Below, piece by piece: positions 31,134-31,184 of a stretch of 31,184 nucleotides of DNA (its first letter is position 1; each line of letters opens with the position of its first letter). The translations under genes and the position numbers were made by a program. Source of the stretch: an uncultured Pirellulaceae bacterium. GTDB taxonomy: Bacteria; Planctomycetota; Planctomycetia; Pirellulales; Pirellulaceae. The notes beneath the pieces were generated by a model. The model was not told where the DNA came from. It did no database searches and saw only the letters and a list, made by a program, of their open reading frames with translations. The stretch covers positions 1-31,184 of the forward strand of contig CAKQNH010000003.1 of NCBI GenBank assembly GCA_934255105.1. Reading direction: 5' to 3'.

Positions 31134-31184
31134 ATGTCGAACCCGTTTGCAACGTTTCGTAAGAATAAAAACTATTGGATGGCT
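31134..31184 (+). CDS. Start of a truncated gene, N-terminus of a probable membrane protein
   Basis: The window ends 17 codons into an ORF that reads MSNPFATFRKNKNYWMA. AGGA lies 9 bases upstream of the ATG. The start MSNPF-FRKN---WMA recalls planctomycete membrane-anchored proteins in which a hydrophobic helix follows a short basic head, including SurA-like peptidyl-prolyl isomerase homologues. Only the first residues are visible, so the function cannot be set. It is divergent from topA. Confidence 0.5.
   Translation, partial: MSNPFATFRKNKNYWMA

Overview
The window reads as chromosomal DNA of a planctomycete, most likely a Pirellulaceae (Rhodopirellula/Pirellula-like) bacterium. The grounds are lineage-typical families: a DUF1549/DUF1553 gene followed by a DUF1501 gene, an ECF sigma factor next to a membrane-anchored cytochrome-type protein, a fused SecDF with an Ala/Pro/Glu-rich insert, and a TopA with a long lysine/alanine tail. 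Short dispersed intergenic repeats point the same way. This placement comes from recalled family features, not from a search.

Layout. (1) 1-1710 is a graveyard of mobile DNA: the C-terminal end of an IS91-like transposase, a collapsed group II intron that keeps domains V/VI and the maturase end of its protein, GC-rich repeats, and the N-terminal part of an IS200/REP-type transposase that stops at the 3' end of a tRNA-Leu(GAG) gene (1712-1795, minus). (2) 1900-8824 (minus) is a tight run in transcription order: ribosomal protein S1, SlyX, a class I glutamine amidotransferase (TrpG/PabA type), and a 1337-residue coiled-coil membrane protein with an FtsK/EccC-like motor. Junctions overlap by 7 bp, are spaced by 3 bp, or overlap by 4 bp. 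(3) 9134-13029 (minus) is yajC then secDF, ended by a large hairpin built from an inverted pair of a dispersed repeat. (4) 13030-13477 holds hairpins and six 21-bp tandem repeats. (5) 13478-20904 (minus) holds the DUF1549/DUF1553 and DUF1501 pair, an ECF sigma factor with a one-pass membrane haem-c-type partner, and an OmpA-like lipoprotein.

(6) The divergent region 20905-21403 has two tandem repeat families and a near-perfect sigma-54 promoter. It drives a plus-strand signalling operon (21404-26874): tandem universal stress protein, PAS histidine kinase, single receiver, receiver-PAS-kinase hybrid, and an NtrC-type sigma-54 activator. The operon therefore encodes an activator of the class its own promoter needs, which suggests autoregulation. 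(7) The minus strand then carries hemH (ferrochelatase, overlapping the activator gene tail to tail) and topA. The last 51 bases hold the start of a plus-strand gene.

Most interesting points: the three-ATPase FtsK/EccC-like motor in a ribosomal-protein operon, the sigma-54 promoter plus activator loop with phased 31-bp repeats, and the ECF sigma factor paired with a membrane protein that has an outward CxxCH domain.
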